Numbered from the stretch's first letter, positions 1 through 12,333 are shown. The stretch: DNA of 64,000 bases from Naganishia liquefaciens (GCA_013423385.1 BLZA01000058.1:248001-312000); one strand, 5' to 3'. Numbers and translations are program-made. Notes: a model not told the origin generated them from the letters alone.

Positions 1-1
1 T

Positions 2-1079
2 AACGGAAATGGCTTTGCCGCATCGGGTCTGTCTGATTTGAATCACGTTGGCAGTGTGGCGATGAGCGTGGAGGGCGACGTCGGTGCGAGCACGCGGGAT
101 AATGTTGGCGATGAAATGTCGCATCAACGACAAACGCCACCTCCGTCTATTCCGGTCGCGGGAAGGGCGATCGACGTCTCGCTCGGTTTTGGCATCGAAG
201 GAATGGATTTTCACGTTCTCGATGATCTGCGCCGCCAAGTAGAAGCAGCGCGCGATGACGTCGCCGAAATTGAAGCTCGCATCGCGCTCAAACGCGAATT
301 CTCGACTGGAGAGGAAGATGTCCGATCGCTCGCTGCCGCAAAGACGCGTACAGGCACCTTGGCCGAGGAGAAAGAGGCATTGCTTCATGTAATTGAAACC
401 TTGAAGCGAGAACGCGATGAAGTGGAACTCGAGAGGAGCGTTTTGGAGAGGGAGCTGAATGCTAGAAGATTATTGAATGCTGGGGCTGACGGCGATGCCT
501 CGGAGAAGACCTCAACAGAAGAGAAGAAGGGCAAGATTGGCGGAGAGCCTGGAAGGGATATCGGTGTCGAAAGGGCCTTGATGGAAGTGAGAAGCTGGTT
601 GGATAATGCCCTGGCTGGATGGAAAAAGGTGAGCAGCATGGCGGATATGTTCGAAGCATCTTCATATACTCAATGCTTCACCATAGACTGGAATCTTACA
701 GCCTCCTACCTCCGTCTTGGACAATGTGCCGAACCCGCTCGTGGATGCAATTACGGCACACGGGCAAAGTCTACACCTTGCCGAACCCCTGCTGGACTCT
801 TCGACAGGCTCGCATGTTGCCGAGCATGCCCACCACGAAGCTCGACGCTACGAACTCGACAGTGCGTTCGCCCACGAACAATCCATGCACGACGACGATC
901 ACTCGAGAGATCAAGGCTCGCCCAGCGGAGAGCATGACCACCTACATCATCATAATCCGTCGCCGCACGATAACGCAGAGCATGTCATGATGCAGCCACA
1001 TGATCACGGCGTTTCGCATTCAGGAATGTTAGAGTCGCTCGAGGGCGACGACTTGAATGATATTCCATTTTATCAATGA
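2..1079 (+). CDS. Coiled-coil protein, 5'-truncated by window edge
   Basis: The reading frame is open from base 2 with no stop, so the gene begins upstream of the window. The first in-frame ATG inside the window is at 62. Two exons are visible, 2..628 and 702..1079, joined across a GTGAGC...ACAG intron that keeps frame exactly. Roughly residues 65-145 of the visible part are rich in Glu, Arg and Leu with heptad-like spacing and should form a coiled coil. The C-terminal 90 residues are unusually rich in His, Asp and Ser, with several HDH-type clusters, and the protein ends in an acidic tail (DDLNDIPFYQ). I recognise no family. The His-rich tail could bind metal or simply be disordered. The gene structure is well supported; the function is unknown. 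Confidence 0.75.
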
Positions 1080-1579
1080 CGGAAGGGTTGTATTGTATAT
1101 GTATGGGTTGTTCCGGATATACCACAGTCTCAGTATCCTCCTCTGCCTTGACAGCTAGCTTCGTAGATCAGAGCCTGTAGCCAACCCAGTCGAACCTGAG
1201 AAATGGGCTATGTTTCGCGGCTCTCGTAGGTGCTCCTCGATGTAAGGTCAGATCTCTGTGGGCGGCCAGGTCGAAGCCCCTTGCAGGAGATTCTATGAGA
1301 CTAAGAAGAGCGTTGACGAGACAACTGCAGGCTCAATGCTATTTCAGGCGCACGGAGGCAGGTGCATGCGGGGAGGTACAGGAGCAATGATGGAATCAAA
1401 GACGTTACATGTTTCGGGCGCGCCCGGGCCGAGTCTGACAAGATCAACGAGCAACGTGCTGTGTTAATTGTGCGTCGATTTAGAATCCTGGAAAGTGCAT
1501 GGATAACTATAAACATCATCGCAGGAACGAATGACGAAGCACAGTTGGTAGTCCGCCTTTTCGACAACGCCTTCTCACC
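1080..1579. other. Intergenic gap
   Basis: This stretch holds the 3' flank of the truncated coiled-coil gene and the promoter side of the lyase gene. Only short overlapping ORFs are present, without homology I recognise or consistent splice joins. Nothing else is seen. Confidence 0.6.
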
Positions 1580-2847
1580 ATGCTGTTGTCGACGACGCTG
1601 GTCGCGCTTTCCGTTCTCGTGCCGGTTCTCGCCCAAACAACTTATGATCCACAAGCACTCGCGGGGTCTTTGAACCTTACGAATTCGTTCAATTATACGT
1701 TTCCACCTGCCGAATCACTCAAAGAGTACGCCAATACGACATTACGTAGCGGATCTTCCTTCACTAGGGGAAACAATGCGACGTACAACTTTATGCGCAA
1801 TAACTGGAATCTCTGGAAAAACTCTACTCAATTCGGACGTACCAATCTCGGGTTCGTCGCGGATCCCGAAGCTCGATCGACGTTGTCGAGCGATCTACCG
1901 CTCGCGTTGGCTGTTGAGTATCCCGCTGGCAGCTACAGCCATGCGACGGGCGGAGCCCAATTTTACAGCGCGTTTCCGAATACGAGTAATTCATCCGGCA
2001 TCTCTCCGCTCTCGATGCTCCTTACGTATTCCGTATGGTTCCCGGCGAACTACAGCTTTGTACAAGGAGGAAAGCTCGCTGGGCTGCGGGGAGGAGATGT
2101 CAGCGGATGTTCAGGAGGTGAGAGGACAGACGGAACGACGTGCTTCTCGAGTCGACTCATGTGGCGCACTGGAGGTGCGGGCGAAGGTTCGTCTCCTCGT
2201 GTGATGTCAAGGCTCCTGCACTGACGCTCCTTTCAGTGTACGCATATATCCCTGAAGTGAATAATGTCTGTTCACTATCCAACGCGATCTGCGACTCGGA
2301 GTACGGCATTTCCCTTGGTCGTGGTCAATTTACGTTCGAGCGAGGCGCATGGAACGACATTGCCCTCTATGTGCAGCTCAATTCGCCGCCCTCTGCCTCG
2401 AACGGTATCATACAGTGAGCATGGTAATCCCGAAGGTAGATCCATTCACTGATGTATCGTCTCAGGTTGTATCATAACGGCAACAAGTCCATCGAGTTTA
2501 CAAATCTCGTCCTTCGCACTGCCAATTCAATTTCCCATGTCGGCGGCCAGATGTTCTCGACATTCTTCGGTGGCAGCGATTCCTCATGGGCAACGCCAAC
2601 GACGCAATACACATATTATCGCGACATGGCTATGTATGCTAGTGACGAACCATGGGTGGCGAATTCGACCGATGGCGGAAGTTGGTCGGATCCGGGGATC
2701 AACGGAGGTAATGGCAGTTCGGGTGGGTCGGACGGAACCGGAAGTAACAGCAAGACAGGAGCGGCCAAGTCCAGATGGATATCAGGTCAATCCAGTATGG
2801 TTGCAACGCTTGCAACTATCCTCGGGCTGCTAGTTGTTGTGATATAA
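1580..2847 (+). CDS. Secreted polysaccharide lyase (PL14-like), probably GPI-anchored
   Basis: Three exons, 1580..2186, 2237..2414 and 2466..2847, join in frame to give 388 aa. The start ATG is followed at once by a signal peptide (MLLSTTLVALSVLVPVLAQ). The middle carries the pattern of fungal PL14-type lyases (alginate/glucuronan lyase fold): GGKLAGLRGG, a CSGG cysteine, CFSSRLMWRTGGAGE, then YAYIP and a later W-containing strand region. Many N-x-S/T sequons are present. The last 70 residues are Gly/Ser-rich and end in a hydrophobic stretch (LATILGLLVVVI) without a charged cytoplasmic tail, which fits a GPI-attachment signal. By family it would cleave uronate-containing polysaccharide outside the cell or in the wall. 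The exact substrate cannot be read from the sequence, and a non-catalytic wall protein of the same fold is possible. Confidence 0.82.
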
Positions 2848-5405
2848 ACGGATGTCGATTTTCGTATAGGATAGTCATCACGATCATTAATGTTACGCGT
2901 GGTCACCATAGTCGCAATTGGGCGTTCTACGTGAGAAAGTAATGCGAAAAAGCAAGCAGACAAAACGTATGGAGTCAATAAAGTTGCGTGCTCAAGAAAA
3001 TATCGAGAAAATACCAATAGCGTCTTGTGGAGCATCCAGGTCTCCCTCGCTCTTTACGGTGTTGCTCGAACATTGGATCACCGCAGGATTGAGCGAGTCC
3101 CTGATCGGATTCCAAAAGATGACTTCAAAGGTTGACTGCAGGATCAAAGTTTAGGAGCGCAACTTCTCACACAGCATAAAATATTTCAAAGAACGCGAAG
3201 GACGTGAATCCTCGTTCAAGATAAATCAGCAGCAAAGGGCGAGCTCGGGTAAGCTCCGAGTACTGACAGGCATAGACTGTGATCAAGTCCGCTGCATTGA
3301 CAAGGCGCACAGCCTTCACAAAGTTGATAACAAAGCAAACTCAAGAGCACGATCGCGCCACTTGCCCCTGTCAGGGAAACGCGATGTCTGCCGGTGCGTC
3401 ACTGACACTCCTAACAAAGGGTTCAATCCAACTTCAATCCACCATGTCATAAGTCTGCATCGCTGTCCACTTCGAGCGATCGCCACTGATATCACCTTAG
3501 ACCCAAGTCTTCTAGGTACCCACATGATTTGTGTGTTCATTCCATATGCTGGCAAAAGAGCACAGGAAGATGCACAATGGAGGCTGTAAGATGGTGGCCT
3601 CCAGAGGTTCTCGTATTCCTTCATCCTTGACTGACGCGATAAGTACCTGGTTGACTGCCGTAATCTGTTGGACAGTCGGAAGGGATGAGTTCATCTGATC
3701 GCCTCTTCTCTACCTATCACGCAACAAAGATGCTCTTTTTCGGGTTTCTGCCAACAATCACAGAATCTGTGTACAAGTGGCACGTCAATTTGCCAGCATC
3801 GACTGCAGGAAGGTCCACAGGTACATCACTGTCTACTCCTCTTCAGAATTACCATCAGTATACGCCAAGTTCATGCACGACTCGCTAAGTGCTCCAGATG
3901 CACAGGTTTCTCCATCTCAGTGTGGCTCCGGCCCCGCTTCAGCTTTCTGGCCCCACAGCGCATGTTGTTGGGACGCCAACGCACTCTCATGGAAGCACAT
4001 ACTCTTCCACAGTAAGCACCACCCGATAGTCTTCAGGTAATAACAAAGCGAGTCAAGGGTCCCGCATTAAAAGAGCGCCAGGTGCGGGGAAGCATCGATA
4101 GGCTTACCTCGCCGCGGTTTGACGTTGAAATTATGCATTTGGTCTTGCTGATACTGCTACCTCGCTTATACTCTTCGATTCCAATGTACCTTAGGAACTC
4201 GAACTATTCATACAGGTGACACTAAACCAGTATCATCTCAGATGATCGGGTCTGAAGGTGAACAGCACTCGCGACAAGGGGTGAACAGTCCGGCTAGGAA
4301 ACCTTTCCATGGATCGTACTGATACTAAACGATCCTGTCTATTCCAGACAGTGCGACAAGTACAAGAGACACGAGTCTTGCCATGCTCCCAGAGACTCAC
4401 ACTTCGAGCGAGCCGACAAGCGCGTATGAGTTTCTGACCAGTCATTTTCCTTTCATAGGACAACAGAAGATCACGATTCGCCAACTGGTAATAAAAAGGA
4501 AGTAGCGAGGTTAGTGGTTGCCGCGAAGAAAGGCACAGACGGAAAGAGTCTGCCGGGTTCACGCAGTAAGGGATAGATTACCCATCATCTGCAAAATTCA
4601 AAGGTGTTCCTGATCCATCACAGACAATTGACGCGATTGCGGGAACTGGTATCTGACGAACCTCATGCCCTGCAACAACATCATCCAAAGATCATGGGCC
4701 CTTGCGTAGGGTCTGCCCAGTGGGGAGAAAGTTCTTTCTTCCTTTTCAGAACCAAAATCTCGCTGGAGCCACGGACCGCATCAACCCGAAGAAGCGGACT
4801 GCCCAAGAGGCGGCTTGACAAGTGAACAGCCGACGTCAAAGAAAAGGTGGAAACAGGTTAGCTAGCTCTTTTCTTGAACAGAGATGAGATCTCGAATTAT
4901 AACGGCAGGAAAGAGCAGTTGCTCAGAACTTGCCGGTCAGCCAGAGCTGCAGGGGAAGCGAAACACATGAATCTTCAAATGTCTGCAGGAGATGGACTCT
5001 GCAGAAGGTGCGCAGCAACGCTCGGGGTCTTTGGCAGACGTTTTTCAATTTCTCTCTAATGTTGCCTACTTTAACATCGCGATTCGTCTTCCTATTCGGG
5101 CGTGGCCTGAGAGACTTCGGAGTGTTCGCTCTGCAGTTTGACCTCGCATTTGTTGTCTTCACGGTAATTCGATGAATTAATATGAAAATCCAGTGTTCAA
5201 AGCTCAATTTGCTCGAGAAGCATACGCATGTCGACAGACAAGTGTGAACTCTTCATCCATGCAGCCTGTTGCTCTGCTTTGATTTCCTATCGCGCAAAAG
5301 AACTCAAGTCAGGGGTCTAACCCGGTTATTGGGAATGAAGACGCCTTAAATCGGAAAGAAGCGGTAAAGGCCGAATGTATCGTCGATGCTGCATATTCTG
5401 CCAGT
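2848..5405. other. 2.5 kb gap without recognised gene
   Basis: All ORFs here are short (about 110 codons or fewer), on both strands, and none joins to a neighbour through plausible splice sites. No tRNA, transposon terminal repeat or coding relic was recognised. It may contain a long 3' UTR of the lyase gene, that of the convergent ALG7 gene, or a non-coding RNA, but I see no positive evidence. Confidence 0.5.
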
Positions 5406-7137
5406 CTACCGTCTATCTCCGTCGTACACCAGAGACGCTAGACCGTACCTGACAGTGAGAGCTACTATGCTACCTGCTACTTGGAGGGCGATCACGCACA
5501 GCGTCAAGGTCGGTTCCCTCAAGGGTCCTAAGCGGACAAGAATGAGAGTCGGAAGCGTCAAGTTGGTCGCCGACTTAATACTTCCGGTACTTGGGTCAAT
5601 CTCCAGGCGAGTGAGGCCGAGCATGGAGAGGAGTCGCAGCATTAAGCGCGTCCGCAGTGGCGGTGGCACCAGGAAGGGGACCACCGAGGGGGAAAGGGTA
5701 TCTGTTTCGGCGTCATACCTTCCGGCTCTCGTTAGCCGCGTTGCCGCGCACGGACTATTTAGCTCACATTGGTACTCGATGTCTCGGACATGGCACAAAT
5801 CCAAACAGCTGGGGACAGCTGAGCAGAAAGTTAAAGATTTGGGGTATGAAGAAAAGGAGAAGCGTTTTCGAGTAGTGACCCTGAATAGCAACGACTGCTA
5901 GCGCCATGCCCGTAAAGTAACAAAGGGTGTCTCCCGGAAATGCTCGGGCGGGATACCTAGAAGCGAGGATCTCAATTAGACGACAAGCCAGTGAGCGGAA
6001 CATGCGCACCAGTTGTGGTAGATGAATCCTGCACAAACGCCGATCAAGGGACCCATGAAGTAAAGGCTCAATAGATGTCGTTGAATTACTTCCTGACTTC
6101 CTCTCTGAAGGATCGCGCCTCCGTCCAGCAACACCCATTTGCCAAAGGCGAGCCGTGGCCATACGGGAATGTAGAGCAGATCGTTAACCATCACGCTGAT
6201 GGCGATCACCAATGCTTGCGCGACCTCGAGTCCATTGACGCCGGCGAGGATGTTAATACTGTTGGTCGAGAAAGTGCTGAGAAGCGCCATGTAGGCGTAA
6301 TACATCCATCCCAGATCGACTGTCAGACCCGTGTACGCTCGAACGGGTTTTGGCATGACGACGGTTGTCAACCCGGACTCGGCGTAGTAAACAAGCAAGA
6401 GTGGAATGGAGGCGATGAGCGGAATAGGCAATTTGTGGCGCCAACGGATGTCAAAGATGTCGTCGAGAAAGCCGAGCATCGTTGCGGTCAGCAATGACAA
6501 GATTGCGGAGAGATAGAGGGTGAGCTGGAAATGAGTAAGCAAGGGGGCTGGTGCACAATCACGTCAGGCTTACCTCTTGATGCGGAAATGTGCGGGTACC
6601 AACGGAATCTCGCAGCTGGCCGTCAATGATCCCTGCCCCTTTGCCATCGTTTGACAGCGATGCCTCGAAATAATGCGAAAAGGGGAAGGGAATGAACACC
6701 ATGAGACAGCCGAGGTAAATGGCAGCGCAAGGCAGGCCCATGCTTTCGGGGCTAGAAGGCTGGAAGTATAAACTATGTCTGCTTGGCAGTAATGAGGCTT
6801 ACATGAACTTTCCGTTTTTGCCCTTCAGAAGATCTCTGCCCTTCAGCTCCTTTGCCATGAACGCTTCACCCAGTGCCGGAATGGCATAGACGGACGCCAG
6901 AAAGGCGAGGATTGAGAATCCTACGCATGCCTCAAGTGCCGGGAAAGCGGTTGCTTCAGGTATTGGTACGTGTCGTAATATCGAAATCGAGAGCGTTGGT
7001 GACTTGCATGCGGCGGAGAGCAGCGGATGGAGGATCAGGGATGTCGCGAGCGGTAGCGACACGAGGGGAATGATTCTCGGTAGCCTGCGGGGAGGCAATT
7101 GGACGTCCAATGCATCTTTTGTTGCGGTGCACGCCAT
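5406..7137 (-). CDS. ALG7: UDP-GlcNAc:dolichyl-phosphate GlcNAc-1-phosphotransferase (ALG7/DPAGT1)
   Basis: This ER membrane enzyme transfers GlcNAc-1-P from UDP-GlcNAc to dolichyl phosphate, the first step of N-glycan precursor assembly and the target of tunicamycin. Five exons on the minus strand (7137..6803, 6751..6574, 6524..6010, 5956..5768, 5718..5406) join in frame to 509 aa, a usual length. Family landmarks run in order: [38 protein letters not shown] (the Asp-rich catalytic loop), [27 protein letters not shown] and [13 protein letters not shown]. The last is followed by the poorly conserved C-terminal segment. About ten hydrophobic segments are visible. The third intron uses a GTGCGC donor. 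The gene is divergent from the dehydrogenase at 7470, with 332 bp between start codons. I am confident of this call. Confidence 0.97.
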
Positions 7138-7469
7138 GGTTGCTGCTCAGCCCAATCGATGGCTCTCAACAGCAAGACCAAGCTATGCAAAGCACGGGTC
7201 GCAGCAAAGACCCAACTCCAGAATTCTGTTCCACGTTCGCTGACTTCGGCCCGATCTGATCCGCCAGAAACCGGCCGCCGGGTTTTGCGGGGTTCCTCAT
7301 TCCCGACCGGCCATGCGCGATGCAACCGATTCGATGTCGTGCTCGGGATTGCAATGAAGAGTGGTCGCAGGATTGGTTCGCTTCGGACTGTATATATCAC
7401 GAGATAGTCATATTCGACGACCTCAATTCATACAGACTTGACATTCAACGCGAAGCATCATCGATCATT
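7138..7469. promoter_or_regulatory. Shared divergent promoter, ALG7 / dehydrogenase
   Basis: These 332 bp separate the start codons of two outward-facing genes, so the promoters of both must lie here or overlap the neighbouring 5' ends. A TATATATCA stretch near 7389 lies about 80 bp before the dehydrogenase ATG and could act as its TATA element. No other element is recognised. Confidence 0.5.
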
Positions 7470-8768
7470 ATGGCCGGAATCTTCTCCACTTCGCGACTGT
7501 TCAACAAGACCGCCCTCATCACCGGTGCCTCAGGCGGCATCGGGGCGGCAACGGCAATTCTCTTCGCTCGAGCCGGAGCTAACGTGATCATCTCAGCGCG
7601 AAGGAAGGAACAGCTCGCCAAGGTTGCCGAACAGGCAAGGCAGGCGAACAAGGAAGGACAGACGGGTCAGGGTGGAAAGGTGTTTGAGCTCATCTTAGAC
7701 GTTTCGGACAGGCGAAGCGCGGACAGTGAGTCAACGCCTGATGGATGTCGCCGAAGCCATCTGGTAGAGGCTTATCGACGATTTCTCAATCGCTCAGATA
7801 TCTTCGACAAACTCCCCGCCGACTTCAAAAAAGTCGACATCCTTGTCAACAATGCCGGACTTGTCTACGGAACTGATCACGTCGGTGACATGTCAGTTTT
7901 GTTTTCAGAGACCTTCTTCTCTGTCTGAACGATCGCTCTCCACAGCAACGAAGCCGAAGCCGACACCATGTTCAACACCAACGTGATGGGCATGATTCAT
8001 CTCGTGAGCCTTCAATTCATCGCCGCGAAGGATCTTGTTCTAACGGTTCGCGCTACGGAATAGACCCAAATCTTCGTGCGACGTACGTGTTACAATCCAG
8101 ACCATCAGCAATTCTGCTGACTCTGTGTTCACTTCAGACTTCAAACAAAACAATGCGGGCCACGTCATTCAACTTGGATCCGTTGCGGGACGAGAAGGAT
8201 ACGCTGGAGGATCCATCTACTGTGCTACTGTGAGCCCTGCCTATGCTTCTCCAACTGTTTGCATCGCTGATCTGTTGTACCTTGCAATTCAGAAACACGC
8301 TCTGCGCGGATTTACGGTGGCCTTGATGAAGGAGCTCGTCAACACCCCGATCCGAGTGACTGAAGTCCAACCAGGTCAGTTGCATTGTACTTTTCGCGAT
8401 ATCAAAAGTTCTGAGTTCCGGACCCTTCACAGGCATGGTCGAAACATGTACGTCTCCCTCAATCTTTTAAGCTTTCTGCCTACTAATCCTCTCATCATAA
8501 AGCTTTTTCCGTAACCCGTTTCCGAGGCGACGAGGACAAGGCGAAGAACGTGTACAAGGGTATTCAGCCTCTCGTTGCAGAAGACATCGCAGAAGATATC
8601 GTCTGGGCTGCCAGCAGGAAGGATCATATGTTAGTTCTCGATTCGACAGCGGGAGACGAGGGGGCTGATGTTTGCGCTTTTGCGTTCGGGAACAGAAACG
8701 TCGCCGAAATCTTCGTAATGCCCGTCAACCAGGCTTCACCAAACATCGCTTACAGGGCCGGACAATGA
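7470..8768 (+). CDS. NADP-dependent short-chain dehydrogenase (S. cerevisiae YMR226C/YDF1-like)
   Basis: Nine exons (7470..7725, 7798..7891, 7946..8003, 8064..8082, 8138..8229, 8293..8374, 8433..8447, 8503..8629, 8696..8768) join in frame to 271 aa. The product has the classical SDR order: TGASGGIG cofactor-binding loop near residue 20, ARR after the second strand (NADP preference), VDILVNNAG, catalytic Ser in GSVAGREGY, then YCATK with the Tyr and Lys of the active site. The ending, VETSFSVTRFRGDEDKAKNVYK and VMPVNQASP, matches the yeast YMR226C subfamily, which oxidises L-allo-threonine, serine and other 3-hydroxy acids in the cytosol. The physiological substrate is not fixed by sequence. 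Exons of 19 and 15 nt and a 72-nt first intron whose length is a multiple of three make this gene easy to mis-annotate. Confidence 0.93.
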
Positions 8769-10705
8769 TTCAAACGAAGTGGTTGACAATAGAGGTCAGC
8801 GTGTACTAGGAGGATAGCGATCTCCTCGCGATGCGCTTCTGATACAATGTCCCGGACATTCGCTTGCGAAGATTTGGTCTTCTTGTAGACGGAAGCTCAC
8901 TGCTTTAAAATACTGCATCACAACCGTCCAGTATGAGCTCTAAACGCAGGCCATCAAGAGGAGGTGTGTGCCGATTATCAGCATGTCATTTCACTTAGAA
9001 ATTTCCGGAATACCCTCGGGGGGCAACAAAAAAACATCTTCAAAAGGCTTCGATAAAGGACCACGCTGTCTCTGAAGGCGCTTCGAGCGCCTTGCGTTTG
9101 TCGCACCACTTCAATCCAGGCGGTTTTATGCCCTTTCCGATCCCTTTCCTCAACGATTCTGACTTCTAGAATCGCGCTCGGCGCAACGATCATTGCAAAA
9201 GGAGTCTGGATAGTAGTTGCAAGCACTTGAAGGTGGCGTGCAACCCCAGACTTTTCCTCGTTCACAACTCTCTCCCAGCTGATAGCCTGTAAAGGCCTTG
9301 ACAATGCCGATGGCCCTGTCGCAGAAGGAATTGCCTAAAAGGCAAATGTTGCCAATGCTATCAGCTTCTTCAGTCCCCCCTCCTCCCGGCTTCGCTGAAA
9401 ACAGAGCATGGGTCTGCCCTGACAATTGGCCCCTTCCGAAGCGCTACAGTATGATTGAAATGTGGAGTCGTCTCGGCAAGAAAGGAGTAAGGTATGTCTA
9501 GGACATGCGCAGTCGCGTGGGGCCGAGGGTCTTACGCATCAAACCAAAGAGACATTGTTCAATGGAAGAGATTCTTACTTAACAGGCTGTACTTGTATTA
9601 TATGGTTAGATGTGGATATCTGAATTCCGAGCAGCCTAGAACTCTCGCTGGGTCCCAACGGAGACGAGCTATCCCCATCTGATGAATCAGGCGAGTTTGA
9701 CGGCCACGTCGCGCTACACCTTTACATATCAGCCTTCTGCTCATCTCCCGCCACAGCAACCTGCTGAGCGCGGCCGGGCACAGGATTGCCTCCCATCTCA
9801 CGGCTTCAGCCCCGTTCCGGTGGATTTGGCAGTTTCTATGCCTAGCAATGTCAAATCATCTGAAAAAAAGTATTGCGGGACAGTCGAGGGCGACATCGAT
9901 AGAGGACGACTGTTAGTACCATGGGGTAATCGGGTGCGAAAGTACAGGGTGAGAAGGCTAGTTATCGCATTATGCATGTCAAGCTACTAATGTCAACATT
10001 CGCTTCAACCCCCACAAAGTACCAGAACAACCGGAATAGACGTCACATTACCGAGCACCCTTCCCTGCGTCAACGAGTACTGCTGTGCGCGCCTGAGTTC
10101 AAAACCTGACGGACACTGGACTGGAGAGCTAAGCCTTTTCTTGTTACGGATACCCGAGGGTTGAGAGCGGCATCGGCTGCTCGATCTGTCAGAGGCCGAA
10201 AAGATCTTCGTCCCGGCTCAGTGGGTTGTGTGAGGCTTGTCGTTCAAGGCGCTGGGTACGCAATCTCCCCCCTGGCCCCACTCTTCTCGAATGAGTCGCT
10301 GGAAGCTCCATGAGGACAAGAGAGGACAGAGGTTTCGTCGCGGGCTGAAGACAGGAATTATGATACGTCACTGCATAACAAGCTTGCTCAATCAAAGCTT
10401 TCTGTATATATCGCATTGATCACGGGCAGATACACTGCAACTTATACTTCTGTCGACGTCGATGTGTACAATGAGGGTGGATAGCGGGTGCACATCAAGC
10501 ACAATCCGCATGGATGGCCTCAAAGCATGCGAGAAGCTTCACATGAGGATACAAGACATAGGGAGATGCCAGATACCCAGAAGGGCATTTGCCTGAAAGC
10601 AGATCTGGCTGGCCCTCACTGACAAGGATCTGAATCGCAATCACAGCTGCAATCATCTTTTTGTTTCGATGATATATTTATGCAAAGCGTGTTCTTGCTC
10701 AAATC
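8769..10705. other. 1.9 kb gap without recognised gene
   Basis: Only short scattered ORFs are present. The one structural feature I noticed is a perfect 8-bp inverted repeat with a 3-nt loop at 9075..9093. No transposon ends or coding remnants were recognised. Confidence 0.5.
9075..9093. repeat. Perfect short inverted repeat (hairpin)
   Basis: AAGGCGCT, a TCG loop and AGCGCCTT form an 8-bp perfect stem. It lies about 310 bp past the dehydrogenase stop codon in otherwise featureless sequence. It could fold in a 3' UTR or be chance. Confidence 0.6.
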
Positions 10706-10806
10706 GGCCAAATGGGAGAGTGGTCTAATCCGCCACGTTCAGGTTTCAGCATTGTCTGTGCCTCGTGGTGTCGCAAGACGCGTGCGTTCGAACCGCACTT
10801 TGGTCA
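10706..10806 (+). tRNA. tRNA-Leu(CAG) with 19-nt intron
   Basis: The acceptor stem GGCCAAA pairs with TTTGGTC (one G-T pair), followed by discriminator A at 10806. The D arm (GGA...TCC) holds the A-box-like GAGTGGTCTAA. The anticodon stem CCACG/CGTGG encloses loop TTCAGGT with anticodon CAG at 10740..10742. A long variable arm (GTC-GCAA-GAC) marks a class II tRNA. The T arm is GTGCG-TTCGAAC-CGCAC, containing the B box. An intron at 10744..10762 follows position 37, the canonical site. The mature length is 82 nt without CCA. A run of five T at 10813 would terminate Pol III. It reads CUG as leucine, so this is not a CUG-Ser fungus. Confidence 0.95.
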
Positions 10807-11163
10807 ATATCCTTTTTGCCCATTTCGGTCGTTGCCCTATTGACTACACTAGCTCCAGCGTTCATGGTCGTTGCCAAGGTGGGGTGTCTGGCGATCTCGC
10901 CCGACGCGCTGCTCTAGAGTTGGCTGGCAACCTCTCTTGCATATAGAGGAGTATTGGAATTTGAGAAGGTGGATCTTAGGCCCCGCAACAGCTTCCGTGA
11001 TAGAGAGAGTGGGGTACTCTTTCGTGGCGAGACCTCGAGAGTCCGAGACCCGAGGGGTCAGATCCCAAGATTCTCAGAGATTGTCGTTGACTTCGAAATT
11101 GATAGCGGCTCAAGCGCAGCGTCCCATCTACAACCATTGTATGGCGTCAAGAATGCACCATGA
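10807..11163. other. Intergenic gap
   Basis: This lies between the tRNA terminator and the 3' end of UreF. Nothing beyond short chance ORFs is seen. Confidence 0.6.
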
Positions 11164-12134
11164 CTACGAGTTGAATATTCTCGTATGCTGAAAGTCGTGC
11201 CGATTCATCAACGTCTCCCCAAGAGGCCAGGTCATTGTCGGTCCCCACCCAGCAGGGCTCCCTGTCTCTGTCGAACCTATTACTTCCTCCTCAGCGCGCC
11301 TTGCCCATGCCCAGAGGTCATCGCCATCCTCTACCAGATCTTTACGTAAACATCCCGTGCGTGCACTGTCGCACGCCTGGACTTGTTCGTCGAGGCATCC
11401 AGAGAGACGCGTATAGAGGATATTCGTTGCGGCGTACGGTCCAATGATGTTGAGCCTGACTGCGGACGAGAGGATAGCCCTGATGTGCAGGAAGAGATGT
11501 AGGTGGGTTGTGCGTTCTTGAAGCGAAAGATTCGAGCTCAGATTCAACCAGCAACACAACGAAGAGTAAACTCACCGAGAGAAAGCCCTGCAGAGCTGGT
11601 GAGTAGTCCCCAACATATCGGCAGATGCCCCGGTGTCTTCCCTAACCGCACAAGCTTCTTGAAGCGATCGATCACCCGTTTCCCGCGTAGTCTCTTTTGT
11701 TGGCCCTCAGTGTCATCGTTCGGCGTGGCATCGGCGAAAGCTTTCGAGAAGAGCGTCAGAAGTGCAATACCCTGCGCCGTGGACGAACGGCGTGTGACGT
11801 GGTTGAGGGTCATGGCATCGTACAGAGCGTCCACGCGCAAGACATCGTCCACAATGAAATCCATGGGATCATTTGCATCTAGTTGCTTCGACACTTGGCC
11901 GACGAGCCTCCAGGTGTCACGAACGAACCCTCCGGTGCTGGCAGCGTAGTTCCTGACGCTGTCCTGCACAAACTTTACGAGACCCTCGATGGATCCAGCG
12001 TTCGAAGTCGTGCCGAGAAAGCCATGTTTTGTGTATGATTCGAGTCCCGAGGATGCGACGAACCCGCCAGTCGGGAGGTTTGAGTCGAGGAGGATGTAGA
12101 GAAGATGGGTTTCCGCGGACGATGAAGCGTCCAT
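11164..12134 (-). CDS. Urease accessory protein UreF
   Basis: UreF acts with UreD and UreG to load nickel into cytosolic urease. Two exons, 12134..11576 and 11516..11164, give 303 aa. The N-terminus has the family opening LLYILLDSNLPTGGFVASSGLES followed by a helix-rich body (DTWRLV, DALYDAMTLNHVTRRSS, GIALL). The second exon begins ERTTHLHLFLHIRAILSSAVRLNIIGPYAAT, which matches the GPxAA segment of UreF that contacts UreG. The 59-nt intron joins frame exactly. Residues after the LSGCLDEQVQAC stretch are less conserved, so a missed small intron there cannot be excluded. No other urease gene lies in the window. Its presence separates this fungus from Saccharomyces-type yeasts that use urea amidolyase. 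Confidence 0.9.
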
Positions 12135-12333
12135 CGTTGCTCCAGAGAATCAGGACGAGTAGAACGTCGATAAACCCAAAGAGATAACGAAGCGATGGTG
12201 CGCCCTGTCCCGATTCGGCTGTTCGATACCCTCTGTTTGCCGGCAGCTGGAATAGATCTTCTTGTCGACTTCGTATTTCGTCATCGCAACTGGGATTAAT
12301 CTTGACTTGTATAAAGTCATCATCCTCGACAAG

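Noticed and set aside
38-937. Unspliced reading of the first gene to a stop at 937
   Set aside because: Sequence after 628 loses coding character, while splicing 628 to 702 opens a consistent His-rich frame to 1079.
5386-5901. Plus-strand 171-codon ORF opposite ALG7
   Set aside because: It is the antisense shadow of the last two ALG7 exons, whose frame and splice joins match the family.
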